64,000 nt of DNA from Oligoflexia bacterium (GTDB lineage: Bacteria > Bdellovibrionota > Bdellovibrionia > Bdellovibrionales > Bdellovibrionaceae). The DNA lies in the NCBI GenBank assembly GCA_016861345.1, contig BOLD01000014.1, positions 16,383 through 80,382 of the forward strand, given 5' to 3'. Below, in pieces: positions 1 through 7,524 of this stretch; the first letter of the stretch is position 1; each line of letters opens with the position of its first letter. Below the pieces are notes generated by a model. It was not told the origin of the DNA, made no database searches, and worked only from the letters and a program-made list of their open reading frames with translations. The translations under genes and the position numbers were made by a program.

Positions 1-186
1 AGAAGCCCTCATCATTCGATCAATAACGGATAAGTTTGACTGTGCATCAACCAAAATAAGATCATAATCAGAATCGGAGCGATTATCACCACGCCCCCTT
101 GATCCAAATAAGTAGATTTTGGAAGGCTTAAATTCTGCCTTCAAGCACTGTACAATTTGATCTAATTTCTGATCTGAATTTGCCAT
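1..186 (-). CDS. Nucleotidyltransferase domain protein, 3' part missing
   Basis: Only the first 62 codons are inside the window; the frame runs open off the left edge. Residues 28-43 carry GSRGRG followed by SDSDYDL, the G-S...D-x-D signature of minimal nucleotidyltransferases (NTP_transf_2/MNT). Members transfer NMP to proteins or small molecules and are often the antitoxin half of HEPN/MNT pairs. A HEPN partner, if any, lies outside the window. ATG at 186 is the only start; no Shine-Dalgarno is close by. The family call is firm, the role unknown. Confidence 0.8.
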   Translation of the reverse strand, partial: MANSDQKLDQIVQCLKAEFKPSKIYLFGSRGRGDNRSDSDYDLILVDAQSNLSVIDRMMRAS

Positions 187-592
187 AAAACGAATATAGC
201 CCACCCTCCCTAAGGGTCAACACCGAACAGAATTTTATGCCCAACGCTTAAATAAGCAATAAGTAATCACGATAGCCTCAAGCGTAGATTCGCACATTTT
301 TCTGCTACCACTAGCTACCAGAATAACCCGAAAAACACCGAAACAAGACCTATCAAGACAGAACACCGTCCAGGGTCAAACTCTTTGAAATATTTGATGA
401 AAATGAAAAAAAGCTGGCCAATTTAATGACTTAATTTTTTTATAAACGTGGCTCTTTCACGGAGGATACAGGGGTTCAAATGCAAGAGCCCAGTTTAATA
501 AAATCGACAGGGATATACCTAGAGTATATTCCCAAATCCTATCTCAAACTGAGACAGTATAGACTCTCGTCCACATAACTAACCATACGAAC
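187..592. other. Gene-poor intergenic stretch
   Basis: No convincing coding frame, RNA gene or terminator. The only structure seen is a 7-bp inverted repeat, GGCTCTT near 447 and AAGAGCC near 485, with a loop of about 30 nt, too weak to call. Confidence 0.5.
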
Positions 593-798
593 GTGAATTT
601 GAAGAAAATAAAAAAAACTGGGAGCTATTCGCAGAAGACAAAAGGCTATCTAATGAAATATTTGAGCGATATTGAACTAAGACTAGTGGAACACATATAT
701 AGACATTTAGATACAACCAAACTCTTGAATTATCGGAAATCCGAAAATATCTTGCGAGAAGGACTGCCGACGATTTGAGGACAAAACTACGGGCCTAA
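583..798 (+). pseudogene. Possible decayed small gene
   Basis: One reading frame here looks protein-like on both sides of two stops. The first half has an acidic, helix-like composition (EFEENKKNWELFAEDKRL) and the second half reads LSEIRKYLARRTADDLRT before a final stop at 796-798. In-frame stops near 673 and 700 interrupt it. A different frame is open from GTG 593 to 778, but its product is lysine-rich and resembles nothing I recognise. A remnant of a lost gene is possible; chance cannot be excluded. Confidence 0.2.
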
Positions 799-820
799 CT
801 CATATTGGTGTTATCGGGTC

Positions 821-991
821 CTATTGTATTGGCGCTAAAAGCTCCAAACCCCATGCCCGCGATTTACGATAAATTGCAAATTTCACGTAATACGCCTTAA
901 GGGCGGCTGCTTTGATCTCTGGAATCTTCTCCAACTGTAGCTTTTGCCAGTCCAGGATGAGCTCGCGCTCAAGCTTTTTGATAAACGTCAT
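821..991 (-). CDS. Small hypothetical protein (56 aa)
   Basis: Unrecognised, probably helical and charged protein (LERELILDWQKLQLEKIPEI). ATG at 991 is preferred over the in-frame ATG at 1003 because GGAG lies 7 nt upstream of it. A sequence resembling a sigma-28 promoter (TAAA, 16 nt, ACCGATAA on the minus strand) lies at 1057-1030, at a sensible distance. It is divergent from the ribbon-helix-helix-like gene and shares its control region. Coding status is uncertain. Confidence 0.4.
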   Translation of the reverse strand: MTFIKKLERELILDWQKLQLEKIPEIKAAALKAYYVKFAIYRKSRAWGLELLAPIQ

Positions 992-1029
992 ATTCGGCTC
1001 CATTCTTGTTTAAAGTTGCCTCTAATACC

Positions 1030-1057
1030 TTATCGGTAGAACCATGGCGGATCTTTA
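1030..1057 (-). promoter_or_regulatory. Candidate sigma-28 (FliA-type) promoter
   Basis: On the minus strand TAAA (1057-1054), 16 nt, then ACCGATAA (1037-1030). The enterobacterial FliA consensus is TAAA, 15 nt, GCCGATAA, so this has one base mismatch and one extra spacer base. It faces the small gene ending at 821. Its -35 box overlaps the left end of the operator palindrome at 1055-1087. Confidence 0.3.
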
Positions 1058-1099
1058 GCTAATAATTATTTGATAATTATTAGCTAATTATACTATAAT
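1055..1099 (+). promoter_or_regulatory. Promoter with overlapping perfect operator palindrome
   Basis: A perfect inverted repeat with 15-bp arms (1055-1069 and 1073-1087) and a 3-nt centre spans the -35 box TTGATA (1070-1075). An 18-bp spacer leads to a perfect -10, TATAAT (1094-1099). The predicted transcription start falls at or next to the ATG at 1106, so the mRNA would be leaderless. A palindrome covering the -35 of a gene for a small DNA-binding-like protein suggests autorepression. Confidence 0.7.
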
Positions 1100-1105
1100 A
1101 AAAGC

Positions 1106-1333
1106 ATGGGAATACGTAAGAAAAGTAATGATATCAATGCAAACTACCCTATATTAGGCTACAGAATCACTAAGGACGAGAGAGATGGCTTTCTCAGCGA
1201 GTTCGATGCGGTTTTGGAACTTCTGCGCAGCCAACCGGAATACCGACGGATAAACCTGAAAAAAAACGCGGTTTTTCTTCGTGCCCTCGAAATAGGGATC
1301 GAGCAAATCAAGAAGCGGAAGTCACTTGGGTAA
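1106..1333 (+). CDS. Ribbon-helix-helix-like small protein, probably autoregulatory
   Basis: 75 aa. The layout fits a ribbon-helix-helix DNA-binding protein: a short strand (ILGYRIT, residues about 17-23), a first helix (about 24-44) and a second helix (about 51-70, NAVFLRALEIGIEQIKK). Such proteins are common as antitoxins, plasmid mobilisation factors and autorepressors. The gene has a strong promoter overlapped by a 33-bp palindrome and no Shine-Dalgarno, consistent with a leaderless autorepressed transcript. No toxin-like partner is evident downstream. The fold is inferred from pattern only. Confidence 0.6.
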   Translation: MGIRKKSNDINANYPILGYRITKDERDGFLSEFDAVLELLRSQPEYRRINLKKNAVFLRALEIGIEQIKKRKSLG

Positions 1334-1592
1334 TAAATTTATATCAGGAGTTGGATTCCAGCCACTTTCGACGCCAAGGTGTTCTATTATCTCCGCCGCT
1401 TCATTCCTCGGAGGATTTTTCTGGAACTGCTTTTCGCGACCCTCCCCAAGGTTAGGCTGTGGGCGAGAAGGTATACGAATCGAAAGATTGAAAGAGCATA
1501 AATTTCAAAAATGCCAGTTCGAGTCGGACGTCCACCTGAATATGATATTCCAGTAGCTCAGTTCTAAGACGAGACACTAGGGAACGCCAACT
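1334..1592. other. Non-coding or remnant region
   Basis: No intact gene. On the minus strand a frame open from about 1490 to a stop at 1322-1324 reads like real protein (NPPRNEAAEIIEHLGVESGW) but has no start codon after its upstream stop, so it may be a 5'-truncated remnant. It overlaps the 3' end of the ribbon-helix-helix-like gene. Confidence 0.3.
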
Positions 1593-1642
1593 AACCCTTT
1601 TGGGTGATCACTCGATGAGTGGTTAGCCAAAAGGGTTTTTTT
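1593..1642 (+). terminator. Intrinsic terminator
   Basis: Outer stem AACCCTTTTGG (1593-1603) pairs with CCAAAAGGGTT (1627-1637), with an inner hairpin CACTC/GAGTG (1609-1613, 1617-1621), followed by a run of T to 1642. It faces right and would end transcripts from the 1106 gene. Confidence 0.75.
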
Positions 1643-1692
1643 AGGGGAATTGATCCTGAGATTTTAGGGTTGCGTATATGCAACTCCTAATC

Positions 1693-1730
1693 TTTCCGCC
1701 ACTTTCAAAATGACGGAAAAGTGGCGGAAA
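1693..1730. repeat. 13-bp inverted repeat
   Basis: TTTCCGCCACTTT (1693-1705) and its complement AAAGTGGCGGAAA (1718-1730) flank a 12-nt loop. There is no T-run on either side, so it is not a standard terminator. It lies 42 nt beyond the stop of rnk and could be a 3' RNA structure for that mRNA. Confidence 0.6.
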
Positions 1731-1771
1731 CCCTGATCTTCTGTTGCCCAGGCCTCATTGGTCGACTGGCT

Positions 1772-2155
1772 CTATATAGATTGCGCTAGGACCGAAACAA
1801 TCCTTAGTTTTTTTTCTTTCCCGTTGGGAAGGGGCCAGTTGATGTTCTGCCCAACCCGCAGACCGATGAGAGCGATACCCACTGGAGCTAAAATGGAAAT
1901 TCGATTTTGCTCAATATCAGCTTCGTGTGGATAAACTAATGTGACAACAGATTCTTTACTTGTGTCAATATCGACGAACTTCACCGTTGAATTCATAGAC
2001 ACGGCATCCAAAGGAAACTTCTCGGGTGCCACAACCACGGCTCGGGAGATCTCTTCTTCCAAAAGAGCCGACATCTCTGAGTCGATAGACCTTGTTAAAG
2101 CTAACAGTTTTCGAAAATCCGTTTCTGTAAGTACAATACTAGGATCATTCTTCAT
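1772..2155 (-). CDS. rnk: Nucleoside diphosphate kinase regulator, GreA/GreB C-terminal family
   Basis: 127 aa, near the size of E. coli Rnk (about 136 aa). The C-terminal half is the GreA/GreB FKBP-like domain, ending in the typical ISILAPVGIALIGLRVGQ and WPLPNGKEKKLRI. Rnk binds RNA polymerase in the secondary channel but lacks the Gre coiled-coil tip. ATG at 2155 is chosen because AAGAGG lies about 7 nt upstream and the family begins here; the frame is open to 2302, but that extension looks non-coding. A 9-bp leader hairpin (2238-2246/2265-2273) lies upstream. Confidence 0.8.
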   Translation of the reverse strand: MKNDPSIVLTETDFRKLLALTRSIDSEMSALLEEEISRAVVVAPEKFPLDAVSMNSTVKFVDIDTSKESVVTLVYPHEADIEQNRISILAPVGIALIGLRVGQNINWPLPNGKEKKLRIVSVLAQSI

Positions 2156-2490
2156 AATAAACCTCTTCTCCCTGCAGAGAAATCTCGCAAGGATATTCAT
2201 GAATTTTTCTGAAATTAGAAATTGGAACTCTGTGGTGGGCGGTTGAAGTCTACGATCTTCGTCCTCAACCGCCAGATGAAATAAATTTGAGACCCAACCC
2301 ATAGATCAGGGTAAGGGATTGTTCTCCGAAATTTCTCGTGTAATTGATGGATCTCATAAATTAAATACTATCAAAATTCTAATGGGATCACAAACGGCGA
2401 GACATAAATCCCGCACAAAATGACTTAAATAGGACTTAATGCATAATTCCAATCGAATACGTAAATCATGGGGGAAAAATGATGGATAAG
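2156..2490. other. rnk upstream region
   Basis: No gene seen. It contains a perfect 9-bp hairpin, GGCGGTTGA at 2238-2246 and TCAACCGCC at 2265-2273, with an 18-nt loop, upstream of rnk. No T-run follows on either strand. I could not identify a convincing promoter. Confidence 0.45.
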
Positions 2491-2536
2491 CCTTAATATG
2501 GCATAGGTGTAAATTTACGCTATACCATACTTAAGG
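2491..2536. repeat. 46-bp imperfect palindrome over a stop codon
   Basis: Outer arms CCTTAA (2491-2496) and TTAAGG (2531-2536), then TATGG/CCATA and ATAG/CTAT, pair with two mismatched positions around a GTGTAAATTTACG core. The right end includes the stop codon of the CNNM/CBS gene. There is no T-run, so it is more likely a 3' mRNA stem or protein site than a classical terminator. Confidence 0.6.
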
Positions 2537-3601
2537 AGATTTACTAGATACTGTTTTATTCTTCAAATTCATCGTTCGAATTCGAGAGTTTGCAGAAAGT
2601 AACTTTTTTGGATCTTCATCTTCGTCGTACATTTCACCAACAACCTCTTCAAAAATGTCTTCGACAGTCACCACTCCTATGGGCTCTCCATCTTTCATGA
2701 TCACTGCTATGTGGCTTTTATTTTGCTGAAACTTTTTGAGAGCGTTTAAAATGAGTTCATTAGAATTAAATGTCAAAATAGTTCTTATTAACTCGGTCCA
2801 ATCAATTTTCGAAATTTCATGTTCGGAAACAAATTCTTTGGTATGCAGAAGTCCAATGACTACTCCCTCCTTGATAACTGGCAATCGCGTGTGACGCGAC
2901 TGTCTGATTTTCTCTAACACACTATAATGATGTTCAGAGTAATCCACCTTAACAACTTTATCCCAAGGGATCATAATGTCTTTAATCGTTTTTTTTGTCA
3001 CATCAATAATGTTAAACACATACTGCTTATGTGCATCGCTAAGCGGATCTAAGTCGACTTCGCGGGCAGGATCAAATGTTTTCTCCGGAGTAAGTCGTAC
3101 AAAAAAAATCTGGGTTATCAGTTTAGTTGAAATTTCGAGAAGATAAACAAATGGGGCAAACAATCGATCAAGCGCCACTAAGAGCACTCCCCCAAGTAAA
3201 GCAAACTTTAATGGAAATCTTAAAGCTAAAGACTTTGGCACCAATTCACCAACAACGACACTCACATAAGTCAAAGGCATAACAATAATTGCAATCGCAA
3301 ACATTTCTGCTGTATCCGAATCAACTTCTAAAGTTCTGACAAAATAGGGGCCCAATGCTTCCTCTGCCCCCGCTCCGCCGACGGCAGCAGAAATCGCACC
3401 AACTAATGTAATCCCAATTTGGAGAACTGAAAGGGCTCTTTCAGGATTCTGCCTGAGCTTCAATACTCGAGCGGCTGGAACTGATCCCGTGCTTGCCATT
3501 TGTTTAATCAATGGCTTTGATACAGTGACAAAAGCCATTTCAACACAGGATAAAATTGCATTTAAAATTAAACAGATAACGATAACTATAAGCTCAACCA
3601 T
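2531..3601 (-). CDS. CNNM transmembrane (DUF21) and CBS-pair protein, CorC/HlyC family
   Basis: 356 aa. Residues 1 to about 190 are a DUF21/CNNM domain with four hydrophobic stretches, including the conserved ERALSVLQIGITLVGAISA and GELVPKSLALR. Two CBS motifs follow at about 205-330 (TRLPVIKEGVVIGLLHTKEF and IAVIMKDGEPIGVVTVEDIF). The family is linked to magnesium/cobalt efflux with CBS nucleotide binding in the cytoplasm. The C-terminal CorC_HlyC domain of longer members is absent; the protein ends with a short basic tail. Monocistronic. Confidence 0.85.
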   Translation of the reverse strand: MVELIVIVICLILNAILSCVEMAFVTVSKPLIKQMASTGSVPAARVLKLRQNPERALSVLQIGITLVGAISAAVGGAGAEEALGPYFVRTLEVDSDTAEMFAIAIIVMPLTYVSVVVGELVPKSLALRFPLKFALLGGVLLVALDRLFAPFVYLLEISTKLITQIFFVRLTPEKTFDPAREVDLDPLSDAHKQYVFNIIDVTKKTIKDIMIPWDKVVKVDYSEHHYSVLEKIRQSRHTRLPVIKEGVVIGLLHTKEFVSEHEISKIDWTELIRTILTFNSNELILNALKKFQQNKSHIAVIMKDGEPIGVVTVEDIFEEVVGEMYDEDEDPKKLLSANSRIRTMNLKNKTVSSKSP

Positions 3602-3967
3602 GAAGTGGGGACTCTACCGAAGAAACCACTTTTCGTCACTCTTCTTAGATGGCAGTGGCCCATGATGCATGCGGCCACCCATCCGTGTACATTTCGCCTC
3701 ACCTTTTGTAACTGACGTTGGACTAACAGATAAATATTTAACTTTGGATGTCCATATGGAATTACATCACGCTATAATTAGCGTATTCGTCTTATGTCTC
3801 AATTCAGGACAGAAGAAACAGATAGTAAGAGGAGAGCACTAAAAAATTCCCTATTCGGCGCCCTGTATAACACTTAGTCAGTGCATGCACTTTTAAGCAA
3901 ATAGAATGGGTTTACGCACTGGCATCCTTGCTGCAATCTCATAATGCAATCTAACACGGAGGAATAA
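3602..3967. other. Divergent intergenic region
   Basis: No coding frame recognised. It contains a short hairpin, GTGGCC/GGCCAC around ATGCAT near 3655-3677, and near its right end a sigma-54-like site listed separately. Confidence 0.45.
3920..3935 (+). promoter_or_regulatory. Candidate sigma-54 promoter
   Basis: TGGCAT-CCTTG-CTGCA has the GG and GC dinucleotides exactly 10 nt apart, as in the -24/-12 consensus TGGCAC-N5-TTGCA, with two mismatches. The expected start, about 3946, lies 22 nt before the ATG of the secreted protein, leaving room for its Shine-Dalgarno. Confidence 0.4.
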
Positions 3968-4375
3968 ATGAAAAGATTCTTCATCGGGCTATATATACTC
4001 ATTTTAAACCTGTCTGCCTATGGTTCAAATATTACTTTGAATGATGTTGTCCTCGGTATTGATGATGAGGAAATCACCCAAAAGACGCACTTTCCTTCAA
4101 TATATTTCATGGGACTTATTTTCTTTGAGGGCAGAGATATCTTTCTTGAAAAAGAGTGTCGCGATTCATTAAAAATCACAAAAGACTCTCTTCTTTGCTC
4201 AAAGTCTAATCACGAAGTTGTCCTCGCCACTCGCACAGGACAAACTGTCCACGACAGTGATCAACCCTGGCTGATCGGCGAAAAGCTTCAATTCTCGCCA
4301 TCTGTTCGAATCCGTGAAATTCCTCACCCAAGTGGAAATGGCAGCGTGATCAGAGAAGTTTGGATACAAGAATAA
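3968..4375 (+). CDS. Secreted protein of unknown function
   Basis: 135 aa with a clear Sec signal peptide (residues 1-20, cleavage after SAYGS). The mature part is about 115 aa with two cysteines (ECRD and LLCSK) and no motif I know. ATG is preceded by ACGGAGGAATAA, a strong Shine-Dalgarno. A second secreted protein begins 37 nt after its stop, so the two are probably one operon. Confidence 0.7.
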   Translation: MKRFFIGLYILILNLSAYGSNITLNDVVLGIDDEEITQKTHFPSIYFMGLIFFEGRDIFLEKECRDSLKITKDSLLCSKSNHEVVLATRTGQTVHDSDQPWLIGEKLQFSPSVRIREIPHPSGNGSVIREVWIQE

Positions 4376-4412
4376 TTAAGGTCTCGCATTGATCGGCAGT
4401 GTGGAGGTGAAT

Positions 4413-5216
4413 ATGAAAAACAGTATTCCATATTTCGTCTGTTGCTTTACCCTATTCATCCTCTCAAGCATTAGCTCAGTAGCTAAAACCGTAGTTCCCG
4501 ATCGCCCCACCTTGATTGTCGTACATGCTCAAGACACTTTTGACGAGGATAGGCAGGCAAAAAGTCAGATTGATCGATACATTTCTCATTTTAAGCAGAG
4601 TCAAAATCCAGTTCTTTTTTTATCCAGATCAAAACGTGACCTATTTGATCCATCTAACTTTCAAGAGAAATGGTATACTGAAGACCAAAATCCTACCTTT
4701 AAATTTGAATCAGCAGGAGGAGAATATACAGCGCAAATTCAACATCCAGAGGTTTACATTACAGGTGGTTATTTCATCTTATCTGAGAATGGCTTTGCAT
4801 GTGCTGTGACAGCGATGAGCCATACCATCAATAATTATTTTATTCACGCAAAAGGAACACAGAAGTTGACAATCCACCTTCCAATTTTTGCTCTTTACCA
4901 TGAACCTGATGAAATGGGACTAGCTTTAGAAATTAAAGCTCTTTTAAAAAAAGACCCCAAAAGATTTATGACATTTGTTCGCGATCGATATGAGATTTTG
5001 TTTGTTAAGATTGATGATGAAAAAAATTATCAACTGAAAACTGGTTATGAGTCATGGAAACTTGTGAATGGTAACCCCCAGCCATCACGGATGATTATCC
5101 CCCCAGATACTAAAAATTACACATTCACTCTCCAAGTCGACGGTGATACGTTTGAAATAATGGGAGTTGGTTCACGTCAAGTCGTTCTCAATTTTAAGAC
5201 AGATAAGCTTCAGTAA
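4413..5216 (+). CDS. Secreted protein of unknown function
   Basis: 267 aa. ATG at 4413 is chosen because GGAGG sits 5 nt upstream and a signal peptide follows directly (residues 1 to about 24, ending VAKT); the frame is open a little further upstream without a better start. The mature part has no recognised domain. A serine/alanine-rich middle segment (GFACAVTAMSHTINNYFIHA) looks like a structured core. It follows another exported protein and is probably co-transcribed with it. Confidence 0.7.
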   Translation: MKNSIPYFVCCFTLFILSSISSVAKTVVPDRPTLIVVHAQDTFDEDRQAKSQIDRYISHFKQSQNPVLFLSRSKRDLFDPSNFQEKWYTEDQNPTFKFESAGGEYTAQIQHPEVYITGGYFILSENGFACAVTAMSHTINNYFIHAKGTQKLTIHLPIFALYHEPDEMGLALEIKALLKKDPKRFMTFVRDRYEILFVKIDDEKNYQLKTGYESWKLVNGNPQPSRMIIPPDTKNYTFTLQVDGDTFEIMGVGSRQVVLNFKTDKLQ

Positions 5217-5406
5217 AATTAGATCAAGAGTCCCAGCAAGGGTCGAACAAATTTTGGCCCAATTCGTCAATTCGCGACTAAACCATCAAGAATAATCTGA
5301 CATGACCACGAGTCAGTTTGTCACAGAGTCTATCTATAATGAGGTTAAATTCTCTCTCTCTGCGCATAGGTTTTGCTGATACCGAGAATGTCCCAAGGGG
5401 GGATAT

Positions 5407-5850
5407 ATGGGCTTGTATAAAATTATTATCACCATCATCATTCCTATCCTATTCTCAGCCTGCAATAACTCGAGCGGAGGTGGGGGTGGCACAAACGTTC
5501 CTGCAAAAGAATCAAACCCCTCGGAAGGTGGCCCAAGAGCCGGAGGGAGCAGCGAAACCCGCCCCCCTGAAAGTGAGAACATACGCGGCGCCTGTTTTTC
5601 TGAAGGCGAGTACCTATGCACTGATTATATTGGTAATGGATGGCCAGCCATCAATGATTTAATCAAAGAGTGGTGCACACGTAGCCGTGGACAATTCATT
5701 AATTTTTGCCCTCGGGAAAATATCGTTGGCTCCTGCCTCATTCACACAGAAAATCCAAACGCATCATACGTTTGGCGACATTATAAAATCACAAATATTG
5801 ACGATCTGAAAACTGCTTGCGCTCAAGCAAAGGGACAGTGGCTGCAGTAG
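5407..5850 (+). CDS. Lipoprotein of unknown function
   Basis: 147 aa with a type II signal peptide: hydrophobic residues 5-17 then lipobox FSAC. After the cysteine comes a flexible Ser/Gly/Pro-rich tether (residues about 20-55). The globular end has six cysteines (GACF, YLCTD, EWCTR, NFCPR, GSCL, TACAQ), suggesting disulfides in the periplasm. AAGGGGGG lies 5 nt upstream of ATG. The lipobox is reliable; function unknown. Confidence 0.75.
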   Translation: MGLYKIIITIIIPILFSACNNSSGGGGGTNVPAKESNPSEGGPRAGGSSETRPPESENIRGACFSEGEYLCTDYIGNGWPAINDLIKEWCTRSRGQFINFCPRENIVGSCLIHTENPNASYVWRHYKITNIDDLKTACAQAKGQWLQ

Positions 5851-5856
5851 CCCGTC

Positions 5857-7338
5857 TCATACCTTCTTTTTGAGCTCCTCAAGATAATAAATAACCTTTG
5901 ATGAACACCGATTGTAGGAGCTTGATAAATCCACCAGTTGTCGCAGAAGTCCCCCCTCGCCCCGGTCACTGCGACGAACAAGATCTGCTGCTATTTTATG
6001 AAATGTCTTATGCTCATCTTTAAGCTTCACAAATAATTCCGACTCTTTCTGAGACTCATGGCCATGGCCATATATCCATTTACCCAAACTGCACAAATGA
6101 TCTTGCTCAATCTGCTCTGGATGAAGCGACTGATCTGGTTTTGCAAAATACGACCTGAGCTTATTTTTCCATCCCAAATGAGCCTGAATGGCTTCTTCAA
6201 TATCAAGAGGGATAAGCGACTCACCTTTTTGCTGAATCGGTATCCGGACTAAAAACTTTGTATGAGGCGAATTTGAATCAAGCTTAATCGTTCCTCGATG
6301 CTGCTCAATCAGTCCACGGGCAACACTGAGACCTAAACCCACTCCTTTTTTTTCAAATTTTGTTGTAAAAAAAGGCTCCATCATTCTTTTTTGCACATCG
6401 ACAGGAATGCCTGACCCACTATCAATGATTTCGATCTGAACAGAGTCTTGCAAAAGTGTGAATCCAATGCGAATCCACTTCTCTTTTAATTCATCAACCG
6501 CTTCGATGGCATTCTCCAAAAGACTGAGCAAAACTTGAGGAATCTGTACGGATCTGCATTCAATCGAAACCGACGGAATAGTGTCCACAGTTAATTGAAT
6601 TTGGGATTCTCGACACCGCTCTTCGCACAACATCAGCGCCACCTTAACAACTTCAGCTAGAGAAACAATCTGAAAGGTTTCTTGATCTGCATTGTGCGAA
6701 ATCATACGAAGGCTTGAAACAATATTAGCAATTCGCTCAACTGTTCCCTGGATTCTTTCTAGCCCTGCGATAAATTTTTCTTTTTCATTAATATCTTCTG
6801 ACGAGATTTTATTTTTTATTTGTTGAGCTGATGAGCTAATGATCGCCAAGGGATTGTTGATTTCATGAGCAATGGCTCCCGCCATCTGGGCTAATGATGA
6901 CATCGTTGTCGTATACATCATTGATGATTGTCGCTCGAGTGCGATTTTCTCCTGGATCAATCGATCAGTCTCATCAATCAAAGTAATTAGCTTACAATGC
7001 TGATTACCGTCTGCGTCCGACCGAATTCGAGACACAATATATCGACACGTTATTTTCGTCTTGTTTCTATCCAGAAGGTGCACTTGCCCTTCGGAAGCCT
7101 GGTGTGAATTCACCAGAAGATCATGACGAACAACCTCTTGATCCTCTTCCGCAACTATACCCAAAAAAGAGGATTTGATCATTTCTGGGGGCGAATAGCC
7201 CAGTAAGCTGATTGCCTGGTCATTCACTTGCTGAATAAGTCCATTCGAAGACACAGTGATCAATGCCAAAGGGAAAACTTCATACAAACCCTCAACACCG
7301 CATGATAAGGAGGAAGCTTGTTTCCGAACCCTACCCAT
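5857..7338 (-). CDS. Cytoplasmic PAS histidine kinase with C-terminal CZB zinc-binding domain
   Basis: 493 aa without membrane segments. PAS domain at residues about 18-130; HisKA with the phosphoacceptor His158 in AGAIAHEINNPLAI; HATPase_c with N box LLENAIEA (273-280), G1 IIDSGSG and G2 KKGVGLGLSVARG. Residues about 383-493 form a CZB domain: His387, Cys416 (CSLGKW), His443 and His447 give the expected H-C-H-H zinc set. CZB domains sense zinc or hypochlorite in chemoreceptors and diguanylate cyclases. No response regulator is adjacent. Confidence 0.9.
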   Translation of the reverse strand: MGRVRKQASSLSCGVEGLYEVFPLALITVSSNGLIQQVNDQAISLLGYSPPEMIKSSFLGIVAEEDQEVVRHDLLVNSHQASEGQVHLLDRNKTKITCRYIVSRIRSDADGNQHCKLITLIDETDRLIQEKIALERQSSMMYTTTMSSLAQMAGAIAHEINNPLAIISSSAQQIKNKISSEDINEKEKFIAGLERIQGTVERIANIVSSLRMISHNADQETFQIVSLAEVVKVALMLCEERCRESQIQLTVDTIPSVSIECRSVQIPQVLLSLLENAIEAVDELKEKWIRIGFTLLQDSVQIEIIDSGSGIPVDVQKRMMEPFFTTKFEKKGVGLGLSVARGLIEQHRGTIKLDSNSPHTKFLVRIPIQQKGESLIPLDIEEAIQAHLGWKNKLRSYFAKPDQSLHPEQIEQDHLCSLGKWIYGHGHESQKESELFVKLKDEHKTFHKIAADLVRRSDRGEGGLLRQLVDLSSSYNRCSSKVIYYLEELKKKV

Positions 7339-7524
7339 AGATCAGTTCCTCATTTCCTCTCCGTTTTTAAAAAGAGATCTTTCTGAGTAAAGTTTATGAT
7401 AGGTTTTAAGGCTTTTCCAGAGGTATCCGTGACAGGTAGGGTATTGATTTGCACCACAGGACCCATCTTTTCACTATCTTTATGGATTTCGTGACGTTAG
7501 CCCAGGAGCATCAATCAAAACTAT

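Noticed and set aside
451..500. tRNA-like segment with GGGGTTCAAAT
   Set aside because: The putative T-stem does not pair and no anticodon or acceptor arm can be drawn.
1326..1556. 76-aa plus-strand frame overlapping the ribbon-helix-helix-like gene
   Set aside because: Cys/Phe/Arg-rich, no Shine-Dalgarno, no recognisable protein pattern.
2156..2302. Extra 49-residue N-terminus for Rnk
   Set aside because: Not family-like, and a clear Shine-Dalgarno marks ATG 2155.
5318..5662. 114-aa plus-strand frame
   Set aside because: Overlaps the lipoprotein gene in another frame; the lipoprotein has the Shine-Dalgarno and lipobox.
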